Below are positions 48,068 to 56,446 of a stretch of DNA of 64,000 nucleotides, piece by piece. Each line of letters starts with the position of its first letter. Within the stretch, counting starts at the first letter, position 1. The stretch is from Aerococcus sp. (GTDB lineage: Bacteria; Bacillota; Bacilli; Lactobacillales; Aerococcaceae), in NCBI GenBank assembly GCA_030528285.1, contig JAUMZE010000004.1:161806-225805 (forward strand), in the 5' to 3' direction. Both the position numbers and the translations under genes were made by a program. The notes under the pieces were generated by a model. It made no database searches. It was not told the DNA's origin and saw nothing but the letters and a program-made list of their open reading frames with translations.

Positions 48068-48106
48068 GAAAATCGTTGACATGCGTGTTGGTATAATGAG
48101 TATAAT
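48068..48106 (+). promoter_or_regulatory. glgP promoter with cre-like box
   Basis: TTGACA (48076-48081) precedes TATAAT at 48101-48106 by 19 bases; a second TATAAT lies at 48092-48097, too close to pair with it. GAAAATCGTTGACA at 48068-48081 matches cre at 12 of 14 positions and covers the -35. Confidence 0.5.
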
Positions 48107-48213
48107 AAAATCGGTAATGAGAATGAGTTCACCAGCGTCAATCACTGGTGATCGGAATGTAAAACAAAAATGAAAGGTATGCTCCCCGTGGGCATAGAGT
48201 GAAGGAGTCAGCT

Positions 48214-50487
48214 ATGAAGAATCTGGATACGATTGCTCAAGAGTATTTTGAACGGCCAATTGACGAACTAACAGACGCAGAAGTCTATGCGGTGTTGTTG
48301 CATTATATCAAGCATCGCACCAAGGAAATGCCATTCAACCAGAGTAAGAAGAAACTCTACTACATTTCGGCGGAGTTCCTCTTAGGGAAATTATTAACGA
48401 CGAATCTCATTAATCTTGGTCTCTATGATGAAGTCAAGGAAGCTCTCGACAAACATGGGCGTTCCCTGGCAGAGATTGAGGATGCCGAAGTGGAGCCCTC
48501 ACTCGGAAATGGTGGATTGGGACGGCTCGCTGCCTGCTTCATGGATTCGATTGCGTCGCTCGGCATTGACGGTGACGGAGTTGGGTTGAACTACCATTTT
48601 GGGTTATTCCGCCAGTTCTTCCGCAACAATCAACAGCGCTATGAACCAGACGAATGGTTAAACCATTCGAACTGGCTCACCCGCACCTCGACGCATTACA
48701 ATGTGCCATTCGGTCGTTACACCGTGCAATCCTCGATGTACGAGATTGACGTGATCGGCTACAACAAACAGCACCGCAATCGTATTCGCCTGTTTGACCT
48801 CGATTCCGTCGACCCAATGATTATTCAGGACGGCTCCATCGCGTTTGACAAGAATGACGTCATGCGAAACTTAACGCTCTTCCTCTATCCGGATGATTCC
48901 GATCATGCCGGGAAAGTGCTCCGTGTCTATCAGCAATACTTCATGGTGTCGAACGCTGCGCAATTGATCATTGACGAAGCGCTCTCACGTGGTAGCAACC
49001 TCCACGATCTCGCGGATTATGCGGTCATTCAGATTAACGACACGCACCCAACCCTCGTCATTCCAGAAATGATTCGTCTGTTGAATCGCGTGCATCACTT
49101 GGACTTTGACGAATCGATCCAGATCGTCCAAAACATGTTGGCGTTCACCAACCACACGATCCTCGCTGAAGCATTGGAAACCTGGCCGATGAGTGACCTC
49201 TATGAAGTCTGTCCAGATATGGCTGATATTATTCGCGCGCTCGACAGCCGCATGAAGGAGAAATTCCCGGATAATAAAGCCGTTGCCATTATCGATAACT
49301 ATGACGTCGCACATATGGCGAACATGGCGATTCATTTCGGATTCAGTATCAACGGCGTGTCCAAACTCCATACCGAAATCCTCAAAGACTCCGAGCTGAA
49401 ACCATTTTATGATCTCTATCCGGAGAAATTTAACAATAAAACGAACGGGATTACCTTCCGTCGTTGGCTCACGGCAGCGAACCCAGAACTCTCGCATTTG
49501 TTGGATGAAATGATCGGAACTGACTGGCATAAGGACGGCGATCTCACCGCTCTCAAGCAGTACCAGGACGACGAAACAGTCCTCAGCCAGCTCCAACAGG
49601 TCAAATTAGATAACAAGCGCCGGTTAGCGGACCATCTGAAACGCACACAGAATCTCTATATTCACGAACATGCGATCATTGACGTTCAGATCAAACGTAT
49701 CCACGAGTACAAACGCCAACAGATGCTGGCACTGTACCTCATCTATAAATACTTGGATATCAAACGTGGCAATAAACCGAAGACGCCAATTACTGTGATC
49801 TTCGGTGGAAAAGCTGCACCTGCCTATGTCATTGCCAGGGACATCATCCATATGATCCTCACGCTCAGCCAGGTGATCGATAATGATCCTGAGGTGAGCC
49901 CGTATCTGCAGGTATTCTTCATTGAAAATTATAATGTCACCGAGGCTGAATATCTCATTCCAGCAGCGGACCTCTCCGAACAGATCTCCCTCGCGTCCAA
50001 GGAAGCGAGCGGCACTAGCAATATGAAATTCATGTTGAACGGGGCTGTTACGATCTGTACGCTGGACGGCGCCAACGTGGAAATCGCCGAACTCGCCGGA
50101 CCAGACAACATCTACACGTTCGGGCAATCGAGCGAAACTATCGTGGACCTCTACGCGACGAACGGTTACCATCCGAGCGACTACTACAACAACCCGACGA
50201 TCAAACAGCTCGTGGACTTCATCGTGAGTTCCCAGATGAAACAGTTCGGGGTGGCTGACCGCTTGGAACGCCTCTATAATGACATCAAGGGCAAGGACTA
50301 CTTCATGGCGTTGATCGACCTCGAGGAATTCATCCGCGTGAAGGAACAGGTATACCAAGACTACGAAGATCATCAAGCCTGGACGAAACGCTCCCTGATG
50401 AATATCGCTAGCGCCGGTCATTTCTCATCCGACCGTACGATTAACGAATACAACAACGATATTTGGCATTTAGAGACACACGAATAA
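48214..50487 (+). CDS. glgP: Glycogen/maltodextrin phosphorylase
   Basis: Pyridoxal-phosphate enzyme (GT35) that releases glucose-1-phosphate from alpha-1,4-glucans. The 757-residue protein shows YYISAEFLLGKLL and EPSLGNGGLGRLAACFMDS near the start. The PLP lysine lies in EASGTSNMKFMLNGA near residue 605. There are no glycogen synthesis genes nearby and malQ precedes it, so it more likely acts on imported or recycled maltodextrins. I use the ATG at 48214 with AAGGAG seven bases ahead. Confidence 0.94.
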   Translation: MKNLDTIAQEYFERPIDELTDAEVYAVLLHYIKHRTKEMPFNQSKKKLYYISAEFLLGKLLTTNLINLGLYDEVKEALDKHGRSLAEIEDAEVEPSLGNGGLGRLAACFMDSIASLGIDGDGVGLNYHFGLFRQFFRNNQQRYEPDEWLNHSNWLTRTSTHYNVPFGRYTVQSSMYEIDVIGYNKQHRNRIRLFDLDSVDPMIIQDGSIAFDKNDVMRNLTLFLYPDDSDHAGKVLRVYQQYFMVSNAAQLIIDEALSRGSNLHDLADYAVIQINDTHPTLVIPEMIRLLNRVHHLDFDESIQIVQNMLAFTNHTILAEALETWPMSDLYEVCPDMADIIRALDSRMKEKFPDNKAVAIIDNYDVAHMANMAIHFGFSINGVSKLHTEILKDSELKPFYDLYPEKFNNKTNGITFRRWLTAANPELSHLLDEMIGTDWHKDGDLTALKQYQDDETVLSQLQQVKLDNKRRLADHLKRTQNLYIHEHAIIDVQIKRIHEYKRQQMLALYLIYKYLDIKRGNKPKTPITVIFGGKAAPAYVIARDIIHMILTLSQVIDNDPEVSPYLQVFFIENYNVTEAEYLIPAADLSEQISLASKEASGTSNMKFMLNGAVTICTLDGANVEIAELAGPDNIYTFGQSSETIVDLYATNGYHPSDYYNNPTIKQLVDFIVSSQMKQFGVADRLERLYNDIKGKDYFMALIDLEEFIRVKEQVYQDYEDHQAWTKRSLMNIASAGHFSSDRTINEYNNDIWHLETHE

Positions 50488-50537
50488 TAGACGGACTGTA
50501 GGTTGGAACAAACACCAGCCAACCATCAATCACAACG

Positions 50538-50590
50538 ACACTCCCGCTGAAGTAGTATGTAGATAGACGGCTACTTGGCGGGAGTGTTTT
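50538..50590 (+). terminator. Rho-independent terminator after glgP
   Basis: acactcccgc pairs with gcgggagtgt, and an inner gaagtag/ctacttg pair extends the stem. TTTT follows. Confidence 0.88.
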
Positions 50591-50608
50591 GGTAAGGAGG
50601 GAAAAGCG

Positions 50609-50941
50609 ATGGATAGAAAAGTGGTAACGATCTTATTGGATATCTGGGATGGTCCAATTTGGGGATGCACCTATGATGAGAAAACAGGGAAATATGATTA
50701 TGAGATAAGGAAAATCGATGAGGACAAAAAGCTAATGTCATTGCATCAACAGATTCAAGATCTCTATTCTTCGTACTACACGTTTACGGACAAAGAAGTA
50801 ATAACCCATGAGGAGCAGGAGAAGAAGGACAAGGATAAGATGCTGTCCTTACTCGGAAAGTTGAAGGATCGTCTTAACGAAATTAATGATGGGTCATTTG
50901 TGATTGATGATCGTGAGACGGAACTGGTAAAGAAGCTATAG
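50609..50941 (+). CDS. Small acidic immunity-like protein, copy 1
   Basis: A 110-residue cytosolic protein with no signal or membrane segment. It opens with beta-strand-like KVVTILLDIWDGPIWG and continues into helical QQIQDLYSSYYTF. Its last 43 residues are highly charged and nearly identical to the third gene of this group. The pattern (strand, G/Y-P-x-W, then a D/E-rich helix ending in LYxSYY) recalls small immunity proteins of Gram-positive contact-dependent toxins. I know of no named family for it and cannot assign function. GGAGGG precedes the ATG. Confidence 0.6.
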   Translation: MDRKVVTILLDIWDGPIWGCTYDEKTGKYDYEIRKIDEDKKLMSLHQQIQDLYSSYYTFTDKEVITHEEQEKKDKDKMLSLLGKLKDRLNEINDGSFVIDDRETELVKKL

Positions 50942-50993
50942 GTTAGGGTTGTGAGCGTTAAGGGCTAATCTTACTATTTAGAGGAAGATCGAC

Positions 50994-51305
50994 ATGGAAA
51001 CATTAGGGATGGCTTTAGAATATGGGCAGTATCCTATCTGGCTATTAGATTCACAGGGGTTAATCATTGATAATATCACCGCTGAGGAGTTAGGACTTGA
51101 TGAAGCGCTATCTAGTAAAATACGTTCTATGCAAGACATGTATGATAGCTTATTTATAAATAACAAAGTAGCGTTTACCTATACTGGAGAAAATCAGCCA
51201 GAAACGGTTATAGCTATTAAAGCATGTTACGTTGAGGTAGCCAACGCAGTAAAAGATCAACTTGGCTCGATGTATGATATCCAAATTGATGAATGGATAG
51301 TTTAA
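50994..51305 (+). CDS. Small acidic immunity-like protein, distinct relative
   Basis: A 103-residue acidic cytosolic protein. The first half, GMALEYGQYPIWLLDSQG followed by LSSKIRSMQDMYDSLF, has the same layout as its two neighbours (strand, P-x-W, helix ending in YDSLF). The second half is unrelated to theirs: FTYTGENQPETVIAIKACY. It lies between the two paralogues in the same orientation, 52 bases after the first. Function unknown; an immunity role is inferred only. Confidence 0.6.
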   Translation: METLGMALEYGQYPIWLLDSQGLIIDNITAEELGLDEALSSKIRSMQDMYDSLFINNKVAFTYTGENQPETVIAIKACYVEVANAVKDQLGSMYDIQIDEWIV

Positions 51306-51350
51306 GCCTCTGATTTCATTACGGAGATAATTAGGTAGGAGACGAATGGA

Positions 51351-51683
51351 ATGAAGACATTACGAATCATGCTGGATTTTACAGAAGGTCCATTATGGAA
51401 GGATTTCTATGATATGGACACCAAAGAATTATGCACCGGCATTGAGGTCGTCGATAATGATGAAGAACTACAGAAACTGAATGATGAAATCCAGGACTTG
51501 TACGGGTCCTACTACAAATTCGATTATCACGACCTTCCATGTTATTTCGATGAGGAGCAGGAGAAGAAGGACAAGGATAAGATGCTCTTCTTACTGGGTA
51601 AACTAAAGGATCGTCTCAACGAAATCAATGATGGGTCATTTGTGATTGATGATCAGGAAACAGAGCGGGTAAAGAATCTATAA
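51351..51683 (+). CDS. Small acidic immunity-like protein, copy 2
   Basis: A 110-residue paralogue of the 50609 gene. N-terminal halves differ (LRIMLDFTEGPLWKDF here) while the last 43 codons are almost the same at DNA level (51552-51680 versus 50810-50938). This suggests duplication followed by diversification of the N-terminal, perhaps toxin-facing, half or by gene conversion of the tail. GTAGGAG lies 13 bases before the ATG. Function not known. Confidence 0.6.
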   Translation: MKTLRIMLDFTEGPLWKDFYDMDTKELCTGIEVVDNDEELQKLNDEIQDLYGSYYKFDYHDLPCYFDEEQEKKDKDKMLFLLGKLKDRLNEINDGSFVIDDQETERVKNL

Positions 51684-51696
51684 CTGAGTGAGAAGC

Positions 51697-51736
51697 TCCC
51701 ACTAGTGTACATAGGTGTATGCTAGTGGAAGTTTTT
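51697..51736 (+). terminator. Rho-independent terminator after the immunity-like genes
   Basis: cccactag pairs with ctagtggg-like ctagtgga (8 pairs) with an extended imperfect base, followed by GTTTTTG. The remaining 51737-51994 is AT-rich without a recognisable gene. Confidence 0.75.
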
Positions 51737-51994
51737 GCTTAAATAAATAGTTTGTACAATCGGCTTCTTAATAAAAAATAGGGAAAATCTTTATTGATTG
51801 TAAGTGATTTCAGGGGGTAATATTCTTTTTGAAATATATCAGTTGATAATGAATGAAAAAATGTAAGCGCCGATACTGGCTATCAATACGGGAACAAAGC
51901 AACATGGAATCATTCTGTCAGGTTGCATTTTAGATGAAAGATAAGGAAGTACGTGTGATGGAAAAGATCATGCTAGATAGTTCATAAAAACATT

Positions 51995-52582
51995 TTTGAC
52001 GTAGAGGAGCGGGAGTTTGTGGCATTGGTCGGACCATCCGGGTGCGGAAAGTCGACCCTCCTCAATATGATCGGGCTACTGGAGGAGGTCGATCACGGAC
52101 AGATCCTAATTAATGGGCAACCTATCCCGAAAGTAAACGCTAAGGAAGCCGTCCAATACCGGAAACACGTGATTAATTACCTATTCCAGTCCAACGCCTT
52201 GATTGCGAATGACACGGTGAAGGAAAATCTGATGTTAGCGCTGGCGTTCACCAAGGATTCCAAGCAAGAGACAAAACAGAAAATCAAGGAAGCCCTGCAG
52301 TTTGTGGGGTTGGAGCCTCTCCTAAATCACAAAGTCAACGAGCTCTCTGGGGGTGAACAACAGCGAGTGGCGATTGTCCGCGCTATCCTGAAACCAGGCG
52401 ATATCGTGCTCGCCGACGAACCCACTGGATCCCTCGACCCGAAAATGGCACAGATAGCCTTTGATTTGATTCGTTCATTACGGGACCGTTTCGGCAAAAC
52501 AATCCTCATGGTGACGCACAATATGGATCAAGCCGAGCGGTGTGATCTCGTGATTTCTTTGGAAGACGTCAGAGCAGTGTAA
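51995..52582 (+). pseudogene. 5'-truncated duplicate of the bacteriocin-locus ABC ATPase
   Basis: The sequence from FDVEEREFVALVGPSGCGKST to the end reads as an ABC ATPase with Walker A, LSGGEQQR and LADEPTGSLD. It is a near copy of the ATPase at 55495-56151, beginning at that protein's residue 24. The first 23 codons, with the start and the base-stacking aromatic, are missing; stops occur directly upstream. An internal GTG at 52019 opens 187 codons but lacks a ribosome site. No permease accompanies it. It is most likely the relic of a second copy of the bacteriocin operon. Confidence 0.8.
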
Positions 52583-52722
52583 GTAGAATAAGAATGAAAT
52601 AGGGAATTTAATAAAAAATAGAAAGTAACCATAAAATGATGTTTCAGTAACATAACAAACTGGGAATGAGGTATAAGTTAATTCTCATCTATTTTTATTA
52701 AAACACAAAAAGAATAAAATAA

Positions 52723-52780
52723 TTGACGTATACAACCAAATACGATAAACTTAATATAAGAAGTTAGGAAAGCGGTTACA
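52723..52780 (+). promoter_or_regulatory. Bacteriocin operon promoter with downstream cre
   Basis: TTGACG (52723-52728) and TAAACT (52746-52751) are 17 bases apart. GGAAAGCGGTTACA at 52767-52780 matches cre at 13 of 14 positions and would sit just after the transcription start, a typical roadblock position. The 52583-52991 gap also contains the short frame listed next. Confidence 0.6.
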
Positions 52781-52878
52781 AAAATACTTGATTTAAAAAG
52801 ATAAGCAAGCTTTATATAACTAATGAAAAATAAAATTAAAAAATGCATTTATTAATAAATAATACGGAGGTATCGTTT

Positions 52879-52902
52879 ATGCAAAATAATATAATTTCAT
52901 AA
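52879..52902 (+). CDS. Possible 7-codon leader frame before the bacteriocin gene
   Basis: A strong GGAGG (52866-52870) is followed by ATG and seven codons (MQNNIIS) then TAA, 89 bases before the bacteriocin start. It could be a leader peptide or a truncated older start. Only the ribosome site supports it. Confidence 0.3.
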   Translation: MQNNIIS

Positions 52903-52991
52903 CTGGTCTAACTATGAAAGACAGGTGATCACGCAAATAAATTGAGCAGCTCTTACTGTATATACCTGTTAAAGATGAAAAAGGGATCACC

Positions 52992-53282
52992 ATGAAAAAT
53001 ATCAAAAAAATGGTTTCAGCTACGTTGATTGCACTAACATTATTTGGAGCAGCAGAAACGATTGCTTCAGCTGCAACAGTATATTATAAGGATACGCCGG
53101 TTTATTGGGAATATGGACGAAGAGCAGGATTGTGGAGCTACTCAGATGTTCAATCGCATCATTATGAGCATTCTGCAACAGCTAACGGAGCGTTTTCAGG
53201 ATGGAAACCTACAGGAACCGAGGCATACATAACGAAATTTATTGGTACAGGCACTGCGGAATGCTATTGGGATTGCCGGTGA
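52992..53282 (+). CDS. Lactococcin 972-family bacteriocin precursor
   Basis: A 96-residue precursor. Residues 1-27 form a Sec signal peptide (basic KNIKK, hydrophobic core, cleavage after ASA), leaving a mature peptide of about 68 residues. The mature part matches the family layout: an early WEYG, then LWSYSDVQSHHYEHSATANG, the counterpart of YSNYHHGSKTHSATV in lactococcin 972. The founding member binds lipid II and blocks septum formation. Unlike it, this peptide ends in ECYWDCR with two cysteines. The next two genes are the usual membrane protein and ATPase, which confirms the assignment. Confidence 0.82.
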   Translation: MKNIKKMVSATLIALTLFGAAETIASAATVYYKDTPVYWEYGRRAGLWSYSDVQSHHYEHSATANGAFSGWKPTGTEAYITKFIGTGTAECYWDCR

Positions 53283-53288
53283 TCACAC

Positions 53289-55490
53289 ATGAAGTTCAAA
53301 AACATGTTATTAGGTAGACAGAGATACCTGATCCTGTTTTTGATTGCCATTCAGAGTGTCTTATTCGCTCTGGTGGCGATTTTTTTTGCAGGAGTTCAGT
53401 ATCAAAACTCTTGGGAGAGTTATAATCAACGCTCAGAGACACTGACCGTCTACTTACAAAATCTATCTGAAGAGCAATCACAAAAGGTTTTTCATTATTT
53501 TTCCCAACGAGATGGGTTAGGAGTTTGGACTATACACACAGTAGCTGATCCCAAGGGAAATGGAATCAATAAATTCTATGTAGATGTAATGGGGGCTCCG
53601 GATCAATTTACTGATGTGACCACTAAAGATCAAACAATTATCCCACAGAAGCAGGTTGAAGAATTGTTAATGCACGAAAATCCAAAGATGACGATTGGTC
53701 TAGACAAGGGAAGTGCTAACCAACTTTATTCCATCCCTCAATTATTATTTACGACGCCCGTAGTGATGGATCGAATTGATGCGGTGTTTGATGATACTCA
53801 TCATTTGAATGGAACTTACTATATTAATGGCCTCACGAATCCAGAAGATAAACAGTTATTTTTAAAAGAGCTTGCTAATATTTCGGGGACTTCAGTGACA
53901 GATTTAACCACCAAAAAGTTTGGACGTTATTTAGATCCAGGGATTGTTCCTATCATTCTTTCTGTGATGATTGCTGCGGATGCCCTTGTTCTGTTGGTAC
54001 TGTTCTTGATGTGTGTGTTACGGTCATTCCAGTATTTTGGTACTTTAATTTTGTTAGGATGGAGCAAAGGGCAATTATGGATGTCACTCTTCAGAGATTT
54101 CCTTTTGTTTTCGGTCTACATAACACCAGTAATTTCCCTCATTGCGTGGATTGTTTCTGGTTGGACACGTTATGATTGGCAAACTTGGCTTTCCATTTTT
54201 GGCACGACGAGTGTGTCGATTATCCTCCTGATACTGACGCTCATTATTCCAAGCCTGATCATTTATCAGGTATCTCCACTAGCTGCTATTCACAAACGCT
54301 TGCCAATGCATTTTTTATTAGTGAGTGGGTTATTGTTTTACGCAGTTGTTTCAGTAGGATTAATTACTGTGAGTCACAGTCTAGATGCGCCGATGAATCA
54401 GTTTGCTGGTAATATTCAGGTCGCTAGAGAATGGAAAAATGTGGAAAATATGTATGTCATATCTAATATAACGGAAGGAAATGATGCGGGAACCTATGCT
54501 GGTACGACCAATACCCTGGAGAATAGTATGTATCGCTTTTACCAAAGGATTGCTGATATTCCTGGCGTCTATATTGCACATGGAGAATATAGTGGAAGAG
54601 ATCGACTAAATAACATTATCGGTGCCTATAAGGATGTGCCGAGACAGCCGTTTTGGGAGTTGACATACTCCTATAACTATCTGCAGGATATGGGGTTCAC
54701 TCTCTCCAAGGAAGACGTGGCTACTGTTAAAGATGGAACCAGATTGTATTTGTTGCCGGATACAATGAATGAGAAAGACTTGGAAACAATGAAAGCCTAT
54801 CTCCAGGAAGATGTCCGAGTAAAAGAGAGTGATATCCAAACACCTTTTACTCAGGATCAAAAATTTGTATTTAAAACTTATCATCCGTCGCAGGAGATCT
54901 TCACCTGGTCGACAAATACCAAACAAGGCGTGACACGTAAAGACCCAATTATATTTGTGGCAGCGCCGGAAAACCTATATTTCATGGAAACAGCAAACTT
55001 ATACGTCACCGGGTTCAATGGCCTCTTGAAGATTAGAGACAAACAGACGATGGATCAGGTGCAACAGATTCTTAAGAACGAGTTTCCTGATCTCAATGAT
55101 AACCAACTCCAATTTACGACCGTCAAGAATTACATAAACGGCTTACAGAAAGATCTAGGCTATACCTTCTATCTGTTTGGGAGCACGATCTTAATAATTA
55201 TCGTGTTACTGCTGGCGATCTTCTGGAGTTTGGTTTTGATCTATCGTTTGATCTTCGAGGAACGCCTCAATGTCCAATACTTCCTCGGATTCTCCGGGTG
55301 GCAGCGGTATCGCCCAGTGGTTCTCCTGGTAGTGGGACTCACTGTGATTGAACTCATCGCGTCGATTCTGCTCAAATCGAGGTTAGGTGTCGTATTCACA
55401 TTGATTGCGTTCGTCAGTCAGTGGGTGCTGTTGTACGTTAGCTTTATGCGCAGGGAAAACGATCGCGTGATGCAGTGGTTGAAGGGATGA
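53289..55490 (+). CDS. Bacteriocin-associated integral membrane protein (DUF1430-type immunity/transport)
   Basis: A 733-residue membrane protein. A first helix (about 13-37) is followed by an extracellular region, a block of four helices (about 215-245, 262-290, 300-325, 343-365), a second extracellular domain (about 365-635) and three C-terminal helices (640-668, 680-700, 705-722). This FtsX-like layout is that of proteins encoded after lactococcin-972 type genes, annotated as putative immunity. With the following ATPase it probably forms an ABC complex that exports or removes the peptide; which of these is not settled for the family. It starts six bases after the bacteriocin stop. Confidence 0.82.
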   Translation: MKFKNMLLGRQRYLILFLIAIQSVLFALVAIFFAGVQYQNSWESYNQRSETLTVYLQNLSEEQSQKVFHYFSQRDGLGVWTIHTVADPKGNGINKFYVDVMGAPDQFTDVTTKDQTIIPQKQVEELLMHENPKMTIGLDKGSANQLYSIPQLLFTTPVVMDRIDAVFDDTHHLNGTYYINGLTNPEDKQLFLKELANISGTSVTDLTTKKFGRYLDPGIVPIILSVMIAADALVLLVLFLMCVLRSFQYFGTLILLGWSKGQLWMSLFRDFLLFSVYITPVISLIAWIVSGWTRYDWQTWLSIFGTTSVSIILLILTLIIPSLIIYQVSPLAAIHKRLPMHFLLVSGLLFYAVVSVGLITVSHSLDAPMNQFAGNIQVAREWKNVENMYVISNITEGNDAGTYAGTTNTLENSMYRFYQRIADIPGVYIAHGEYSGRDRLNNIIGAYKDVPRQPFWELTYSYNYLQDMGFTLSKEDVATVKDGTRLYLLPDTMNEKDLETMKAYLQEDVRVKESDIQTPFTQDQKFVFKTYHPSQEIFTWSTNTKQGVTRKDPIIFVAAPENLYFMETANLYVTGFNGLLKIRDKQTMDQVQQILKNEFPDLNDNQLQFTTVKNYINGLQKDLGYTFYLFGSTILIIIVLLLAIFWSLVLIYRLIFEERLNVQYFLGFSGWQRYRPVVLLVVGLTVIELIASILLKSRLGVVFTLIAFVSQWVLLYVSFMRRENDRVMQWLKG

Positions 55491-55494
55491 TAAT

Positions 55495-56151
55495 ATGGCA
55501 ATGATTACAGTGAAAGATTTAGTGAAAACATACGGGTCGCGCATGATTTTCAAAGATCTCAGTTTTGACGTAGAGGAAAAAGAGTTTGTGGCATTGGTCG
55601 GACCATCCGGGTGCGGAAAGTCGACCCTCCTCAATATGATTGGATTACTGGAGGAGATCGATCACGGACAGATCCTAATTAACGGGCAGCCACTACCAAC
55701 AGTGAACGCTAAGGAAGCTGTCCAATACCGCAAATACGTGATTAATTACCTGTTCCAGTCCAACGCTTTGATCGCAAATGCGACAGTGAAGGAAAACCTG
55801 CTATTGGCGCTGGCGTTCACCAAGGATTCCAAGCAAGAAAAAGAACAGAAAATCCAAGAAGCCCTGCAGTTTGTGGGGTTGGACTCTCTCCTCAACCACA
55901 AAGTCAACGAGCTCTCAGGGGGTGAACAACAACGGGTAGCGATTGTCCGTGCTATCTTGAAACCAGGTGATATCGTGCTCGCTGACGAACCAACCGGATC
56001 CCTTGACCCGAAGATGGCACAGATCGCTTTTGATTTGATTCGTTCATTACGGGACTGCTTCGGAAAAACGATCCTTATGGTGACGCACAATATGGATCAG
56101 GCTAAGCAGTGTGATCGCGTGATTGAGATGAAGAGTGTTGTAGAGGTGTAA
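55495..56151 (+). CDS. Bacteriocin-locus ABC transporter ATP-binding protein
   Basis: A 218-residue ATPase, partner of the membrane protein just upstream (four-base gap). It has the aromatic in VKTYGSR, Walker A GPSGCGKST (residues about 37-45), Q-loop LFQSNAL, signature LSGGEQQR near 138 and Walker B VLADEPTGSLD near 160. It is close to the MacB/LolD branch. The relic at 51995 is its near copy. A long terminator follows, ending the operon. Confidence 0.9.
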   Translation: MAMITVKDLVKTYGSRMIFKDLSFDVEEKEFVALVGPSGCGKSTLLNMIGLLEEIDHGQILINGQPLPTVNAKEAVQYRKYVINYLFQSNALIANATVKENLLLALAFTKDSKQEKEQKIQEALQFVGLDSLLNHKVNELSGGEQQRVAIVRAILKPGDIVLADEPTGSLDPKMAQIAFDLIRSLRDCFGKTILMVTHNMDQAKQCDRVIEMKSVVEV

Positions 56152-56194
56152 GGGCCCACTACTTAAAGAAATTTGATTATAGATAAGTGAAATA

Positions 56195-56265
56195 AACAGC
56201 TGACGCTATGTTTTGTCGGTGCTGGAAAAGACTAGTACTAGATATCATAGGTTAGCTGTTTTTTT
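56195..56265 (+). terminator. Terminator of the bacteriocin operon
   Basis: aacagctgac and gctatg pair with catag and gttagctgtt, a stem of about 15 pairs with a large loop, followed by TTTTTTTG. Confidence 0.85.
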
Positions 56266-56313
56266 GTGAGAAGATATCTTTCTCAGCATCTTGTCGATTC
56301 CCCTGCCTTTGCG

Positions 56314-56334
56314 CTATCCTAGATAATAGGATAG
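56314..56334. repeat. Palindrome upstream of the restriction-modification operon
   Basis: ctatcct and aggatag are perfect inverted arms around seven bases, about 110 bases before hsdM. It could be an operator. A weak TTGTAT ... TATATA pair follows at 56337-56367. Confidence 0.45.
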
Positions 56335-56446
56335 ATTTGTATATTAAATGTCATTTGGATGTATATAACTTAATCTATTTGTGATCAAAAACACTTAAAC
56401 AGGAAAATAGCAAATTAAAACTTTAATCAGAGAGCAGGACAAAACG

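Noticed and set aside
49624-50421. A 265-codon open frame on the minus strand, and another at 48985-49596
   Set aside because: Both are antisense to glgP, which is a secure full-length gene; no start signals or family resemblance.
51863-51918. A possible remnant of a second lactococcin-972 type peptide upstream of the truncated ATPase
   Set aside because: A short frame (GYQYGNKATWNHS) vaguely recalls the family, but it is bounded by stops, has no signal peptide and the match is too short to support.
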